From: Chryseolinea serpens
Lineage (GTDB): Bacteria > Bacteroidota > Bacteroidia > Cytophagales > Cyclobacteriaceae
Assembly: GCF_900129725.1 (NCBI RefSeq)
Contig: NZ_FQWQ01000004.1
Location: 62,001 to 126,000, forward strand
Length of the DNA: 64,000 bases
Reading direction: 5' to 3'
A program made the translations under genes and the position numbers. Below the pieces are notes generated by a model. It did no database searches. It was not told the origin of the DNA and was given only the letters and a program-made list of their open reading frames with translations. Below are positions 53,939-63,252 of this stretch, in pieces (the first letter of the stretch is position 1; every line of letters begins with the position of its first letter).

Positions 53939-55747
53939 TCACCAACCAAAGATCTGTTTCAAATTAGGATTCAAAACAACTTCCGATTGGGGTACGGGGC
54001 GGTAGTAGTACTTGGGCTCTGCAAATTCGCCGCGGTCCGGGTCGGTCACGCAGGTGCCGCTGGTGCCGTTGGAAAGGTAGAAGGAGGCGTCGCTGCCGTC
54101 GGGGCCAACGCGGTAGTAGATGAGTTTTACGCCGAGGGAGTTTTCCTCTTTGTCATCTTCTGCGGGGATGGATTCGGAATCAGAGATAAGGATGATGTCT
54201 TCAACGCCGTCGCCGGTGAGGTCGTATTTGCCGAGGCCGGGGAAGTACAATCCTTCCAGTTCGTTTTCGATGAGCTTGCCGGCGTGCCAGCGCATGAGGT
54301 CATCGAAGCGGAAACCTTCCAGGGCGAGTTCGACGCGTCGTTCTCTGCGAATCTCGCGCAACACATCGGCCATGCCGCCGCTCACATTCGGATATTGGGC
54401 TTGCAACACGGGATCGGGTGTGGGTGTCATGGTGAGGTGGGGCATACCGGCGCGATCGCGGAGGGCGTTGATGGAGACATCAAGATCCCCTTGGGTGAGC
54501 ACGCCAAGTTCTGCGTTGGCTTCGGCATAGGTGAGCAACACTTCGGCAAAGCGGAGAACCGGAATGTCGACGCTGTTTTGAACCGTTACATCGGTGTCAT
54601 TCACAAAGCCTTTCGTTTGGTGATAGCCCGAAAAGTTTTTGGTGAGTTGTTGGACGTAGATGCCGGGGCCTTGGGCATAGGTGGAGGAGTTGATAAGTTC
54701 CCAACCCGGATAGGCATACGTTTGATAGAGGCGCGGGTCGCGATCCTGAAACTCTTCCACAAATTGTTTTGTCTCGTAGTTGGCCTGATTGGTATAGGGC
54801 GTGCCATCGGTCATCAGGTAGGTTTGCAACAGGTTCTTGCCCGGGTTCGATTCGTAGTTGCCAAACATCCAGGGGCCCCAGCCGCTGTTGAGCAGATCGT
54901 TTTGAGTGAACCTGCTAAAGATCACTTCCGGGTTGCCCGACAGATCAGTGCTGACAAAAAGCTTCCCGTAATCTTCCATGGGGTTGCCGGTGGAGTACAG
55001 TGAAAATCCACCGTTGGCCATGATCTCCTTCGCGACATCGCTGGCGATCTGGAGATACTTGTCGGCCGTGCCTTGCAGGGAAAGTTCGTCGTGGTATTTC
55101 CGGTACGTTCCTTCATGCAACGCGTGACGAGCGTAGTAGGCTCCAACAACCCATTTGTCAACCGTGCCCAGGCGTGGATCGTCCTTGACATGCTCCCAGG
55201 CAAAGGCATAGTCTTCAAAGATGTGGTCCACCACGGTGGCTCTGGGGTCGCGTGCTTTGTAAAGGTCGGGATCGGTGCTGGTCAAGGTCCGGTCGTACCA
55301 AGGTACATCGGAGTAGCGTTTCACTTTTTCCATGTAGAATTTTGCACGAAAGAACCGCGCCAATCCTTCATAGTTATTCTTTGTGGCGTCGTCTACCTGG
55401 GCCTTTCCGAAGTTGTCCAGGAAGTAATTAACCTTTCTCAGTTGCGCCCAATCGGTAATCGGGTTCCAGCCATCGAGAACGGTGGCGGGCGATGGTGAGC
55501 CGAGCATCATGTTCTTGATCTCCGTCATCCCGGTAGTGGCCGCGTTGTCGGTCGACCGGTCGTCGATGTAGATATCAAATCCTTCGAAGTCATAGAGGCT
55601 GTTGATATAGATCTCCAGGTCCTCGGCGGTATTGAAGAAGTTCTCCTTCGAGATCTCGGTCTCGGGGGCTCGTTCCAGGAAATCATCGTTGCAGGACTGG
55701 ACGCCCAGCAGCAGAGTAGCGGCGAGTAATACGATATATTTTTTCAT
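53939..55747 (-). CDS. RagB/SusD family nutrient uptake outer membrane lipoprotein
   Basis: 602 residues. Lipoprotein signal with the acceptor Cys at residue 19 (LLLGVQSC), then NDDFLERAPETEISKENFFNTAEDLE, the standard SusD start, and the conserved C-terminal region with DVLREIRRERRVELALEGFRFDDLMRW and a final RPVPQSEVVLNPNLKQ. This is the larger, classical SusD type, unlike the group 2 protein at 28 kb. It binds substrate on the surface for the SusC channel encoded 21 bases upstream. Confidence 0.95.
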   Translation of the reverse strand: MKKYIVLLAATLLLGVQSCNDDFLERAPETEISKENFFNTAEDLEIYINSLYDFEGFDIYIDDRSTDNAATTGMTEIKNMMLGSPSPATVLDGWNPITDWAQLRKVNYFLDNFGKAQVDDATKNNYEGLARFFRAKFYMEKVKRYSDVPWYDRTLTSTDPDLYKARDPRATVVDHIFEDYAFAWEHVKDDPRLGTVDKWVVGAYYARHALHEGTYRKYHDELSLQGTADKYLQIASDVAKEIMANGGFSLYSTGNPMEDYGKLFVSTDLSGNPEVIFSRFTQNDLLNSGWGPWMFGNYESNPGKNLLQTYLMTDGTPYTNQANYETKQFVEEFQDRDPRLYQTYAYPGWELINSSTYAQGPGIYVQQLTKNFSGYHQTKGFVNDTDVTVQNSVDIPVLRFAEVLLTYAEANAELGVLTQGDLDVSINALRDRAGMPHLTMTPTPDPVLQAQYPNVSGGMADVLREIRRERRVELALEGFRFDDLMRWHAGKLIENELEGLYFPGLGKYDLTGDGVEDIILISDSESIPAEDDKEENSLGVKLIYYRVGPDGSDASFYLSNGTSGTCVTDPDRGEFAEPKYYYRPVPQSEVVLNPNLKQIFGW

Positions 55748-55768
55748 GTCTTTAGATCTTTTGGGTTC

Positions 55769-58700
55769 TTAGAAACTCAATTCAAGTCCAAATGAATATC
55801 TTCTTTGGAACGGATACGCATAGCCCCAACCCGATTGGGTCTGCAACGACGGATTGGTTTTGTTGACGTTATCGGTAATGGCTTCCGGATCAAAATATTT
55901 TTTCAAGGCCGACCACTCCGTGAGGTTTTCGCCGCTCACATAAATGCGCAAACGGTTTATGTGCACACGTTCCAGCACGGCACGGGGGATGGAATAGCCA
56001 ATGGTGAGGTTCTTCAAACGAAGGTAGGCAGCACTCAGCATGTAGCGGGTCTGGGGTATTGCCAACCCTTGCGACTGGTCGACGCGCTCGCCTAAGTTGC
56101 GGTCGGCAAGCCAGGCCTGCAGCACAGGATATTTGGCATCGGTGTTTGCCTCGGCAAGTCCCGCATTGATATACGATTGTGAATGCTGAGCCATGAGAGC
56201 CGGGCTGTCGGCTGCTCCCCGGTAGAAATCCGTAAGGTGTTCGTAGCCTCCGGCATAGGGCTGCTGGTAGAATCCCCAGTAGAGATATTGCAAAGGATAG
56301 TAGTCCATTTTGCCAACACCCTGGAAGAAAATACGGAAGTCGAAGCCATTCCATTCTCCGCCCAGGTTGATGCCATAGCGGTAGCGTGGCAGCATGTTGC
56401 CAATGACGGAGAGATCCTTGGGATCATTGACGGTCGTTCCTTTTTGGATGGTATGATCGCCATCCAGATCCTGATATTTAGGCCATCCCGGCACGATGTT
56501 CAGCGCGCCCCAGGGGATGATGGCGGTTTGGTCGAGGTTGTTGATCTCTTCCTGGGTTTTAAACAGGCCATCGCTCTTCAATCCCCAGATCTCGCCCAGG
56601 CGTTGTCCTTCGTAGAATTGCGTGAGGTTCTTGTTGGGGTTGTCAAACCGGGTAACGTACGATTTGTTGTCCGACAAGATGACTCGGGCGTTGAAGTGGA
56701 GTGGCTTTGCTGCTACCGTAAATTCGTCATCATAGGCCAGCGACATTTCCCAACCCTGCGTTTTCAGGTCTGCGGCATTTTCGAGCGGCGGGTTTGCTCC
56801 AAAAACACCGGGAAGGGTTTTTCCGGGCATGAGCATATCTTTGGTGTCGCGTCGGTAGATATCAAACGTCGCGCTGATGCGTTGCTGGAGGAAACCCAGG
56901 TCGACACCAAGATTCCGGGTGTAGACTTTCTCCCAGGTATAGTTGGACGATACCGGCGCCGGGGCCGAGATCATCGTCGGGCGGGCACCGTCGAAGAGAT
57001 AGCTGGCTGTGCCGGCGTACATCAATTCGCGATAACCATATTCTCCCACACCGGATTGATTTCCCAGCGCGCCGTAGGATCCACGCACCTTGAATGCGTT
57101 CACCACACCGGACAACGGTTGCCAGAAACTTTCTTTATCCAGCCTCCAGGCAGCCGAAGCCGACGGGAAAAATCCAAAGCGTTTGTCTTTCGGGAACTTG
57201 GAAGAGCCATCATAGCGTCCGTCTAACTCTACGATGTAACGATCGTTGTAGATATAATTCAGGCGGTAGAAAGCTCCCCGGATAGACCAACTCTTGATTC
57301 GTTCGCCAACGGTGGGTATGCCGGTAGCCAGCTGTGGTGTGGGGAGTGCAGTAGAGATCACCCCGGTCCGGGCCATCGTCGTGGTTCCGAGGTTGCTGAA
57401 TTCCTGGTTGTATCCAACAATGGCGTTGAAATAATGACGGCTCAAAGTCTTTTCGAACGTTGCATAGGTGTTCGATACATAATAGCTATAGAAGGCAGCG
57501 GCCCGGTAGGCGGTGTTGGTGCCTTGCGTACGGATGTCGCCGGGACCGTATCCGATGTCATACTTCCGTTGATAGCTTGTGGAGTCGGTGTTGTCGCGGC
57601 GCACGGTGAAATCAGAGTTGATGCGCAGCATTCGGTTAAAGAATGAAAGCTCCCCGCTGAACGTGCTTTGGAGCATGTTTATTTTATTGTTGGTCTGGCC
57701 GCCGTTGGTGAGCTGCGCGCCGAGGAACCCGACATCATTGTTCGCCCACGTGCCATCGGGGTTTTTATCCCAGCTGGTGGGCGTGAGATTGAAAAGGTTT
57801 TGGAGGTCCATATAGAACGGCTTCACCCGGTCGGTGAAGGCCACCGAGGTGTTGTTGCCGATCGAAAGCCACTTGTAGGGTTTGAAATTTATTTTTCCCC
57901 GGAACGAGTAACGATCAAATTTATCTTTGGCCAGTTTGAGCGCTCCGTTTTGAGAATCATAGGAGCCGGAAAGATAATAGGACGTGTTGCCCGCCTTGCC
58001 GGATAACGACAGGTTCTGACGTTGCGACACAGTGGGGTTGTCGAGGTAGTATTTTGTCCAGTCGCGATTCCCCATGTATTGCCATTGGGTGTTGTCGTTT
58101 GGATTGAGCCGCACGGGGGCGCTGGAGTTCGGATCGTCAGAGCGTTCTTTTGCCCATTGGTATTGTTCTGCCGTATAGTTCACATAATCCCAGGGCGTGT
58201 TGTCTGTTGATGTTTCCTGCAACCGCATGTAGATGTAGGGATCGGTTATTTTATTGGGAAGGATGGTGGGTTTACTCCACGAAAAATTGTTCGTGTAGTT
58301 GATCTGCACACCATCTTGTGTGCCGGTTTTGGTGGTGATCAGGATCACACCATAGGCTGCCCGGGCGCCATAGATCGCCGCCGACGAAGCATCCTTCAAA
58401 ACGGAAATGCTTTTGATGTCTGCCGGGGCAATAAAGTTGAGATCTTTGGGATCCATGGGCACATTGTCCACCAGCACGAGGGGCTGTCCGCTGGCACTCA
58501 GGGAAGTGATGCCCCGGATATTGATGTTGGGTGTGCCGCCGGGTTCGCCACTCACAAAATCGACGTTGAGGCCGGCCACCGCGCCTTGTAAGCCCTGACC
58601 TACGTTCGCAATGGGTCGGGCCTCCATCACTTTCCCATCGATGGCATCGACAGCGCCGGAGAGATTCGCTTTCTTCTGTTCACCAAAGCCAACCACCACC

Positions 58701-59044
58701 ACTTCGGCAAGAGAGGTCGTGTTTACTTTGAGGGGAACATTAATCATAGAGCGGGCGCCCACGGGTATTTCTTCCGTCAGGTATCCAATGAAGGAGAAGA
58801 CCAGCACGTCGTTGGCTCCGGCTTCCAGCGAAAACTTCCCATCCGCATCGGTAATCGTGCCCTGGGTGGTTGACTTGATCAAAATATTGGCCCCCACGAT
58901 AGGGGTACCGTCAGCGGCGTCGGTGATCGTGCCCTGAACGCGTGTGCTTTGTGCCCTAACCGGGAACGTCGCAATGACCATGAGCACCAGGCACACGGTC
59001 ATCACTCTTGTCGCGGTTAGCATCCGGTTGTAGAAGTGATCCAT
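55769..59044 (-). CDS. SusC/RagA family TonB-linked outer membrane protein
   Basis: 1091 residues from the ATG at 59044. Signal region (about 1-32, ending FPVRAQ), a carboxypeptidase-like extension (VQGTITDAADGTPIVGANIL, DVLVFSFIGYLTEEIPVG), the plug (NVGQGLQGAVAGLNVDF, NINIRGITSLSASGQPLVLV, VLKDASSAAIYGARAAYGVI) and a barrel ending RYSFGLELSF. It imports a substrate powered by TonB together with the SusD partner. No glycosidase, sulfatase or anti-sigma gene accompanies it, so the substrate is open. Transcription may be repressed through the palindrome in front of it. Confidence 0.95.
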   Translation of the reverse strand: MDHFYNRMLTATRVMTVCLVLMVIATFPVRAQSTRVQGTITDAADGTPIVGANILIKSTTQGTITDADGKFSLEAGANDVLVFSFIGYLTEEIPVGARSMINVPLKVNTTSLAEVVVVGFGEQKKANLSGAVDAIDGKVMEARPIANVGQGLQGAVAGLNVDFVSGEPGGTPNINIRGITSLSASGQPLVLVDNVPMDPKDLNFIAPADIKSISVLKDASSAAIYGARAAYGVILITTKTGTQDGVQINYTNNFSWSKPTILPNKITDPYIYMRLQETSTDNTPWDYVNYTAEQYQWAKERSDDPNSSAPVRLNPNDNTQWQYMGNRDWTKYYLDNPTVSQRQNLSLSGKAGNTSYYLSGSYDSQNGALKLAKDKFDRYSFRGKINFKPYKWLSIGNNTSVAFTDRVKPFYMDLQNLFNLTPTSWDKNPDGTWANNDVGFLGAQLTNGGQTNNKINMLQSTFSGELSFFNRMLRINSDFTVRRDNTDSTSYQRKYDIGYGPGDIRTQGTNTAYRAAAFYSYYVSNTYATFEKTLSRHYFNAIVGYNQEFSNLGTTTMARTGVISTALPTPQLATGIPTVGERIKSWSIRGAFYRLNYIYNDRYIVELDGRYDGSSKFPKDKRFGFFPSASAAWRLDKESFWQPLSGVVNAFKVRGSYGALGNQSGVGEYGYRELMYAGTASYLFDGARPTMISAPAPVSSNYTWEKVYTRNLGVDLGFLQQRISATFDIYRRDTKDMLMPGKTLPGVFGANPPLENAADLKTQGWEMSLAYDDEFTVAAKPLHFNARVILSDNKSYVTRFDNPNKNLTQFYEGQRLGEIWGLKSDGLFKTQEEINNLDQTAIIPWGALNIVPGWPKYQDLDGDHTIQKGTTVNDPKDLSVIGNMLPRYRYGINLGGEWNGFDFRIFFQGVGKMDYYPLQYLYWGFYQQPYAGGYEHLTDFYRGAADSPALMAQHSQSYINAGLAEANTDAKYPVLQAWLADRNLGERVDQSQGLAIPQTRYMLSAAYLRLKNLTIGYSIPRAVLERVHINRLRIYVSGENLTEWSALKKYFDPEAITDNVNKTNPSLQTQSGWGYAYPFQRRYSFGLELSF

Positions 59045-59113
59045 AATTTGGGTTTTGGTTGAGTTTGATAGGTTAGGTCCAAATGGGTATTCAAATGTAT
59101 CGTTTCAAAATAG

Positions 59114-59131
59114 ATTGAATGACCATTCAAT
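59114..59131. promoter_or_regulatory. Operator-like palindrome between susC-like and tetR-like genes
   Basis: ATTGAATG-AC-CATTCAAT, a perfect 8-bp inverted repeat with a 2-base spacer, lies midway in the 152-base gap between two divergent starts. Its size and spacing fit a TetR-family operator. On the minus strand TACATTTG (complement of 59092-59099) fits the TAnnTTTG promoter element for the susC-like gene, so a bound repressor would cover its upstream half. Confidence 0.65.
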
Positions 59132-59196
59132 TAAATTTAACAGATTCTTCATATTGGAACAAATTCATTTAATTTACTTTGACAAAAGTTTAATAC

Positions 59197-59787
59197 ATGG
59201 GAAGAATAAGCCTCAAAGACACCCGCCAGAAAGAAATTATCCTGGCATTTTATACCGTTGCAAAAAAAATAGGACTCGAAAATGCCTCGATTGCCAAGGT
59301 GGCCGACCATATGGACATCAATCCCAGCCTGATCGTACACTATTTTAAAACCCGGGAAGCGTTGTTTTCCGGACTGATCGACTTCATTTTGGAGCAGTAC
59401 AGCGACATTTATAAAACGAACGGGCAGGACTATACGAACGCCCGCGAACTGAAACAGCTCATCGACAACCTTTTTTCACGAAAATGGAATAAGCTTTTTG
59501 ACGACAGCGTGTTTTACAGTTGTTATGCGCTGGTCTACAGGGACAAGAAAATACGGTCAGCCTTCAAGGCCCTGCACGAATCCTTGCGCAAACTGCTGAC
59601 GGATGCCCTGCAGAAAGCCAATAAAAACGGAGTCATCAACATCCGAAACGAGAAAGAGACGGTAGAAATAATTTTTGCGCTTATGGAAGGAGCCTATTAT
59701 TACCTGGGCATGGTGGATTCCAAAACAGACTACACCCGCAAGCTCAACATGCTGAAGAAACATGCGCTCCTCCAGTTGGGATTGTGA
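59197..59787 (+). CDS. TetR/AcrR family transcriptional regulator
   Basis: 196 residues. The N-terminal helix-turn-helix (about 10-55) reads RQKEIILAFYTVAKKIGLEN then ASIAKVADHMDINPSLIVHY and FKTREALF, as in TetR proteins; the C-terminal part is an all-helical ligand and dimer domain with LMEGAYYYLGMVDSKTDY. It is divergent from the susC-like gene and probably represses it and itself through the palindrome at 59114-59131. The inducer is unknown and may be the imported substrate or a product of it. Confidence 0.88.
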   Translation: MGRISLKDTRQKEIILAFYTVAKKIGLENASIAKVADHMDINPSLIVHYFKTREALFSGLIDFILEQYSDIYKTNGQDYTNARELKQLIDNLFSRKWNKLFDDSVFYSCYALVYRDKKIRSAFKALHESLRKLLTDALQKANKNGVINIRNEKETVEIIFALMEGAYYYLGMVDSKTDYTRKLNMLKKHALLQLGL

Positions 59788-59863
59788 CGGGCGATAGAGA
59801 GAAATCAGGTTTAATGCATTTTTAGCGTACATCGACTCTATAAACTATATATACCCGCTCGTC

Positions 59864-60100
59864 TTATCGCTTGATTTTCAGAATACGAAGAATGGAAAGG
59901 GTAGCAATCACCACCCAAATGATATTGACAAATAAATTAGGAGTATCCGCTTTATGATAAGAAAGAACGACCAGGCAAATGCCCCCGAAAGCATTTAGCG
60001 CGTGATAGTTCACCCGGTCGGGCTTCATTTTGCCCAAACTCAATAAACCATAAGCAACAACATAGGCCACCACGCCGGCCCACCCGATAATTTCAATCAT
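59864..60100 (-). CDS. CBU_0592 family small membrane protein
   Basis: 78 residues with three hydrophobic helices (IIGWAGVVAYVVAYGLLSLG, NALNAFGGICLVVLS after YHALNAFG, and FVNIIWVVIATLSIL). It matches the CBU_0592 family pattern of a short membrane protein with GAxxYVxAYxLL and a central Asn-Ala-Phe-Gly motif. Function unknown. It stands alone between convergent and divergent neighbours. Confidence 0.75.
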   Translation of the reverse strand: MIEIIGWAGVVAYVVAYGLLSLGKMKPDRVNYHALNAFGGICLVVLSYHKADTPNLFVNIIWVVIATLSILRILKIKR

Positions 60101-60236
60101 TGCACTGTGCAGAAGAGCCGTTTAAAAAATTTAATCATTCAATAATTGCGGATGCTTTTGGGTGTCCTAACTTGTTTTCAATTTTGAACAGTTATTCAAT
60201 ATATTACGATTTACAAAAAATACACATATCCCATTT

Positions 60237-61487
60237 ATGATAAAAATTAAATTTCTGTTATCTATTCTCTGTTTTCACCTGGTCGTTTTTGGACACGCAC
60301 AACGCAAAGCCGTTTTTATTATTCTTGACGGCATACCCGCGGATGTGATCGAGAAAGTGGAGACCCCGGTGCTCGACGAAATCTCCTCCAAAGATGGGTA
60401 TACACACGCTTATCTCGGCGGCGAAAAAGATGGCTACAGCCAATCGCCCACCATTTCTGCCGTGGGCTACAACCACGTGCTCACCGGCGTTTGGACGAAC
60501 AAACACAATGTTTGGGACAACGACATTGCAGCGCCCAACTATCACTACTGGAATATTTTCCGCATCGCCAAAGCATCCAACCCGAATGTCAAGACCGCCG
60601 TGTTCTCTTCGTGGACCGACAACCGTACCAAACTGGTTGGCGAAAACTTGCCGGCAGCCGGCGGCGTGAAACTGGATTATTCCTACGATGGATTGGAATT
60701 GGATACCGTGCGTTTCCCCCATACGAAAGACGCGAAGCACATGTCCGATATCGACGAAGCCGTATCGACCGAAGCTGGAAAATACATCCTCGAAAACGGA
60801 CCGGATCTCTCGTGGGTGTACCTGGAGTTCACCGACGACATGGGCCACATGTACGGCGACAGCCCTGCGTTTTATGATGCCGTGAAAAAGGCCGACGCCC
60901 GCGTTGGTAAGGTGTGGAACGCTATAAAAGAACGCGAACGGAAATTTGGCGAAGAGTGGATGATCGTGATCACCACCGACCACGGCCGCGGTGCAAAAAC
61001 CGGCAAGGATCATGGCGGTCAAAGCGAACGCGAACGCACCACCTGGATCGTCACCAACGCCAAGCCGCTAAACGCACGCTTCCACCAGACACCTGGCGCG
61101 GTCGACATCGCACCCTCCATTCTCAAGTTTATGAACCTCTCCATTCCGGAGGAAGTAAAAAAGGAGATCGACGGCGTGTCTTTTGTCGGCGATGTGTCGG
61201 TCAGCAATCTGAAAGCCGTTCGCACAGGCGACAAGATCGAACTGAGTTGGAGCGTGCTGAATCCTACCGGCGAGTTGGAAGTTCAACTAACGCCGACCAA
61301 TAATTTTGCAAAGGGAGGAGTCGATACCTATACGACGGTGGGAAAAGCTCCCGTGAAGGCTGGTAAATACACGTTCAACCTTCCCGCACCGGCATCCGCC
61401 GATGTCTATAAAATATTGATCAAGGCACCTTTTAACACGACCAACACCTGGGTGGTGAAAAAGGATTTTAAGAAAAGCAAAAGTTGA
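60237..61487 (+). CDS. Secreted alkaline phosphatase superfamily phosphodiesterase
   Basis: 416 residues with a signal peptide (about 1-21, ending VFGHAQ). The type I phosphodiesterase/pyrophosphatase pattern is visible: FIILDGIPADVI (metal Asp), the SPTISAVGYNHVLTGVW segment with the Ser/Thr nucleophile, LEFTDDMGHMYG (Asp/His ligands) and ITTDHGRGAKTGKDHGG. A C-terminal beta domain (about 315-410) resembles a fibronectin/Ig-like module. It should hydrolyse phosphate mono- or diesters in the periplasm. It is monocistronic, with a hairpin after the stop. Confidence 0.88.
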   Translation: MIKIKFLLSILCFHLVVFGHAQRKAVFIILDGIPADVIEKVETPVLDEISSKDGYTHAYLGGEKDGYSQSPTISAVGYNHVLTGVWTNKHNVWDNDIAAPNYHYWNIFRIAKASNPNVKTAVFSSWTDNRTKLVGENLPAAGGVKLDYSYDGLELDTVRFPHTKDAKHMSDIDEAVSTEAGKYILENGPDLSWVYLEFTDDMGHMYGDSPAFYDAVKKADARVGKVWNAIKERERKFGEEWMIVITTDHGRGAKTGKDHGGQSERERTTWIVTNAKPLNARFHQTPGAVDIAPSILKFMNLSIPEEVKKEIDGVSFVGDVSVSNLKAVRTGDKIELSWSVLNPTGELEVQLTPTNNFAKGGVDTYTTVGKAPVKAGKYTFNLPAPASADVYKILIKAPFNTTNTWVVKKDFKKSKS

Positions 61488-61494
61488 TATCGCG

Positions 61495-61526
61495 CCTGGA
61501 AGTGATCTTGCACGATCACTTCCAGG
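61495..61526. terminator. Hairpin between convergent genes
   Basis: A perfect 13-bp stem (61495-61507 with 61514-61526) with a 6-base loop lies 8 bases after the phosphodiesterase stop and 40 bases from the porin stop. It lacks a T run and may still end transcription from both sides. Confidence 0.6.
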
Positions 61527-61566
61527 TTACGTAGTTTGAAAGGAAAGACTTGCCAGTAGCGATGGG

Positions 61567-62799
61567 CTAGAAGTACGAGGAAAATCCAAATTGAAAGCCG
61601 GCCGTTTTCGAAGCGGGGTTGCCGAGGATATCGACTTGCCAGTTGTAGCGATAGTTCAGGCGGACCACCGTTTGTGATGTGGGCCTCCAACTGATTCCCG
61701 GCACCACGGAAAAGAAATCTTCGCGGATGTTGCCACCCGTTTCAATGAAGGTGCCTTTGTTCCAATCCACATACTCGATCCGGACCGCAGCGTTGATGAC
61801 CGATTTTTCAAACCCGAGCAAACTTCCTCTTCGAATGGGTTGCACCACGTCCATGTACCCACCCACCTGGCGTTTGCCATATTGCTGGCTATAGGAATCG
61901 GGAATATCGACGTGCACAAAAGCCCACTCGGCCCGGATATAGGTGTTCGTCGCCGGCACGGTGGAGGTGAAATCGACGGCCCAGGTGTCCACCCTTCTTT
62001 TCTTGTCGATGATCAGGCCGTCTTCCTGGAACTTGTTGTAGACCCCGCCCATATAGGAAAGACCGAGTTCGCCGATCCGCTTGTTGCGCAGGGCGACTTT
62101 GGCGGTGATCAACGGCTCGCCGTTAAAGCTTTCTTCAAAGCGGTCGGTGTTGAGTTTTGTCGCGGGGAGGAACGTCTTATTCTGTGTGTTGCTGATGATC
62201 TGGTCGTCAAAACCGTTGGTGAGATACACTTCATAGGCATAGACCCAATCCTTCTTATACAACTTTCCGTAAAGACCAAACCCCACATTGCTCCACGTGG
62301 CCGGCAGCATTTGCGTGGCGGAGACGGGGCGATCGATGAATTCCCACTTGGGACCATCATGGTTTTGGTTGAACGCACCGATCGGGTTCATGATCACCCC
62401 ACCGCGAAGATTCAATAAGGGATGGAATTCAAAATCAACCGAAGCAAATTCAATGTTGATTTCCTTTGTGCCGTCTTCGAATTCAATTTCGGACAAGAAT
62501 TTTATTCGCCTGGAGATCGTTGAGGCAATAAACAACGTGAGCCGTCGCATCTGGAATTGGTGCCCTTCCGAAACACCGTCGGTGCCGAGGTGTTGCCAGT
62601 TCGCTTCCACGTAGCCCCCCACGGCAACCGGCACTTTGCCGACCGAGAGAAACGGCCGGTTATAGACCGCGTCCATGTTGAGCAGCAACTTTGTGGTGTC
62701 CTTTGGCGTGCGCCGCAACAGGGTGGAGTCGATCTGACCACTCGCACGAAAGTTTAACAGCAGCAAAAGGAGGATCCCGAAGAGTAAAGGTCTTTTCAT
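61567..62799 (-). CDS. OprO/OprP-like porin
   Basis: 410 residues with a signal peptide (about 1-22). An outer-membrane barrel of the phosphate-selective porin O/P family: GGYVEANWQHLG, MRRLTLFIASTISRRIKFLSEI, GVIMNPIGAFNQNHDGPKWE, and an ending AGFQFGFSSYF with terminal Phe. It is co-translated with the Rieske gene upstream (4-base overlap). The actual ligand is not settled by family; in this operon it is linked to redox proteins. Confidence 0.85.
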   Translation of the reverse strand: MKRPLLFGILLLLLLNFRASGQIDSTLLRRTPKDTTKLLLNMDAVYNRPFLSVGKVPVAVGGYVEANWQHLGTDGVSEGHQFQMRRLTLFIASTISRRIKFLSEIEFEDGTKEINIEFASVDFEFHPLLNLRGGVIMNPIGAFNQNHDGPKWEFIDRPVSATQMLPATWSNVGFGLYGKLYKKDWVYAYEVYLTNGFDDQIISNTQNKTFLPATKLNTDRFEESFNGEPLITAKVALRNKRIGELGLSYMGGVYNKFQEDGLIIDKKRRVDTWAVDFTSTVPATNTYIRAEWAFVHVDIPDSYSQQYGKRQVGGYMDVVQPIRRGSLLGFEKSVINAAVRIEYVDWNKGTFIETGGNIREDFFSVVPGISWRPTSQTVVRLNYRYNWQVDILGNPASKTAGFQFGFSSYF

Positions 62800-63242
62800 G
62801 ATTGTCGCAGGTCTATTTTGATTTTCCCATCACTCACGGTGACCGGGAATGACTTTAAATTTTTTTCAGCGGGCCCCTGGCTCACGGTTCCCTTGTTGTT
62901 GAATTCACTTCCGTGACTGGGGCAATGCAAATGATCGCCCGAGGCTTGCAACTCCGATCCCTGGTGTGTGCACTTCATCCACAGGGCGCTGTATTCATTT
63001 TCTGAAAAACGATACACATAGATGGGAAACTCCAGCGTATCATTTTGCACGAGTATATAAGGACGGATGACGGTCTGCTCTTTTTTGAGATACGTGAATT
63101 CAGAAACCGGTACCACGATCCCGTTGGCTTCGATGGTGCCGGTGGCATAATGCGTGCTCTGACAGTTTGTTAAAACCAAGGGAACGATGCCCCCACCGAG
63201 GCAACCCAGACACGTTTGCCGGATGAATTTTCTTCTGTTCAT
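62796..63242 (-). CDS. Tat-exported Rieske (2Fe-2S) protein, probable lipoprotein
   Basis: 148 residues. Twin-arginine signal (NRRKFIRQ) with a hydrophobic stretch ending in a lipobox-like LVLTNC (Cys27), so it is probably folded before export and lipid-anchored. The Rieske ligands are Cys91/His93 (CTHQG) and Cys107/His110 (CPSHG). A short Rieske domain like this transfers electrons between periplasmic partners; here the neighbours are a porin and a di-haem cytochrome. It lies 10 bases after the cytochrome gene. Confidence 0.9.
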   Translation of the reverse strand: MNRRKFIRQTCLGCLGGGIVPLVLTNCQSTHYATGTIEANGIVVPVSEFTYLKKEQTVIRPYILVQNDTLEFPIYVYRFSENEYSALWMKCTHQGSELQASGDHLHCPSHGSEFNNKGTVSQGPAEKNLKSFPVTVSDGKIKIDLRQS

Positions 63243-63252
63243 AATTTTCGCC

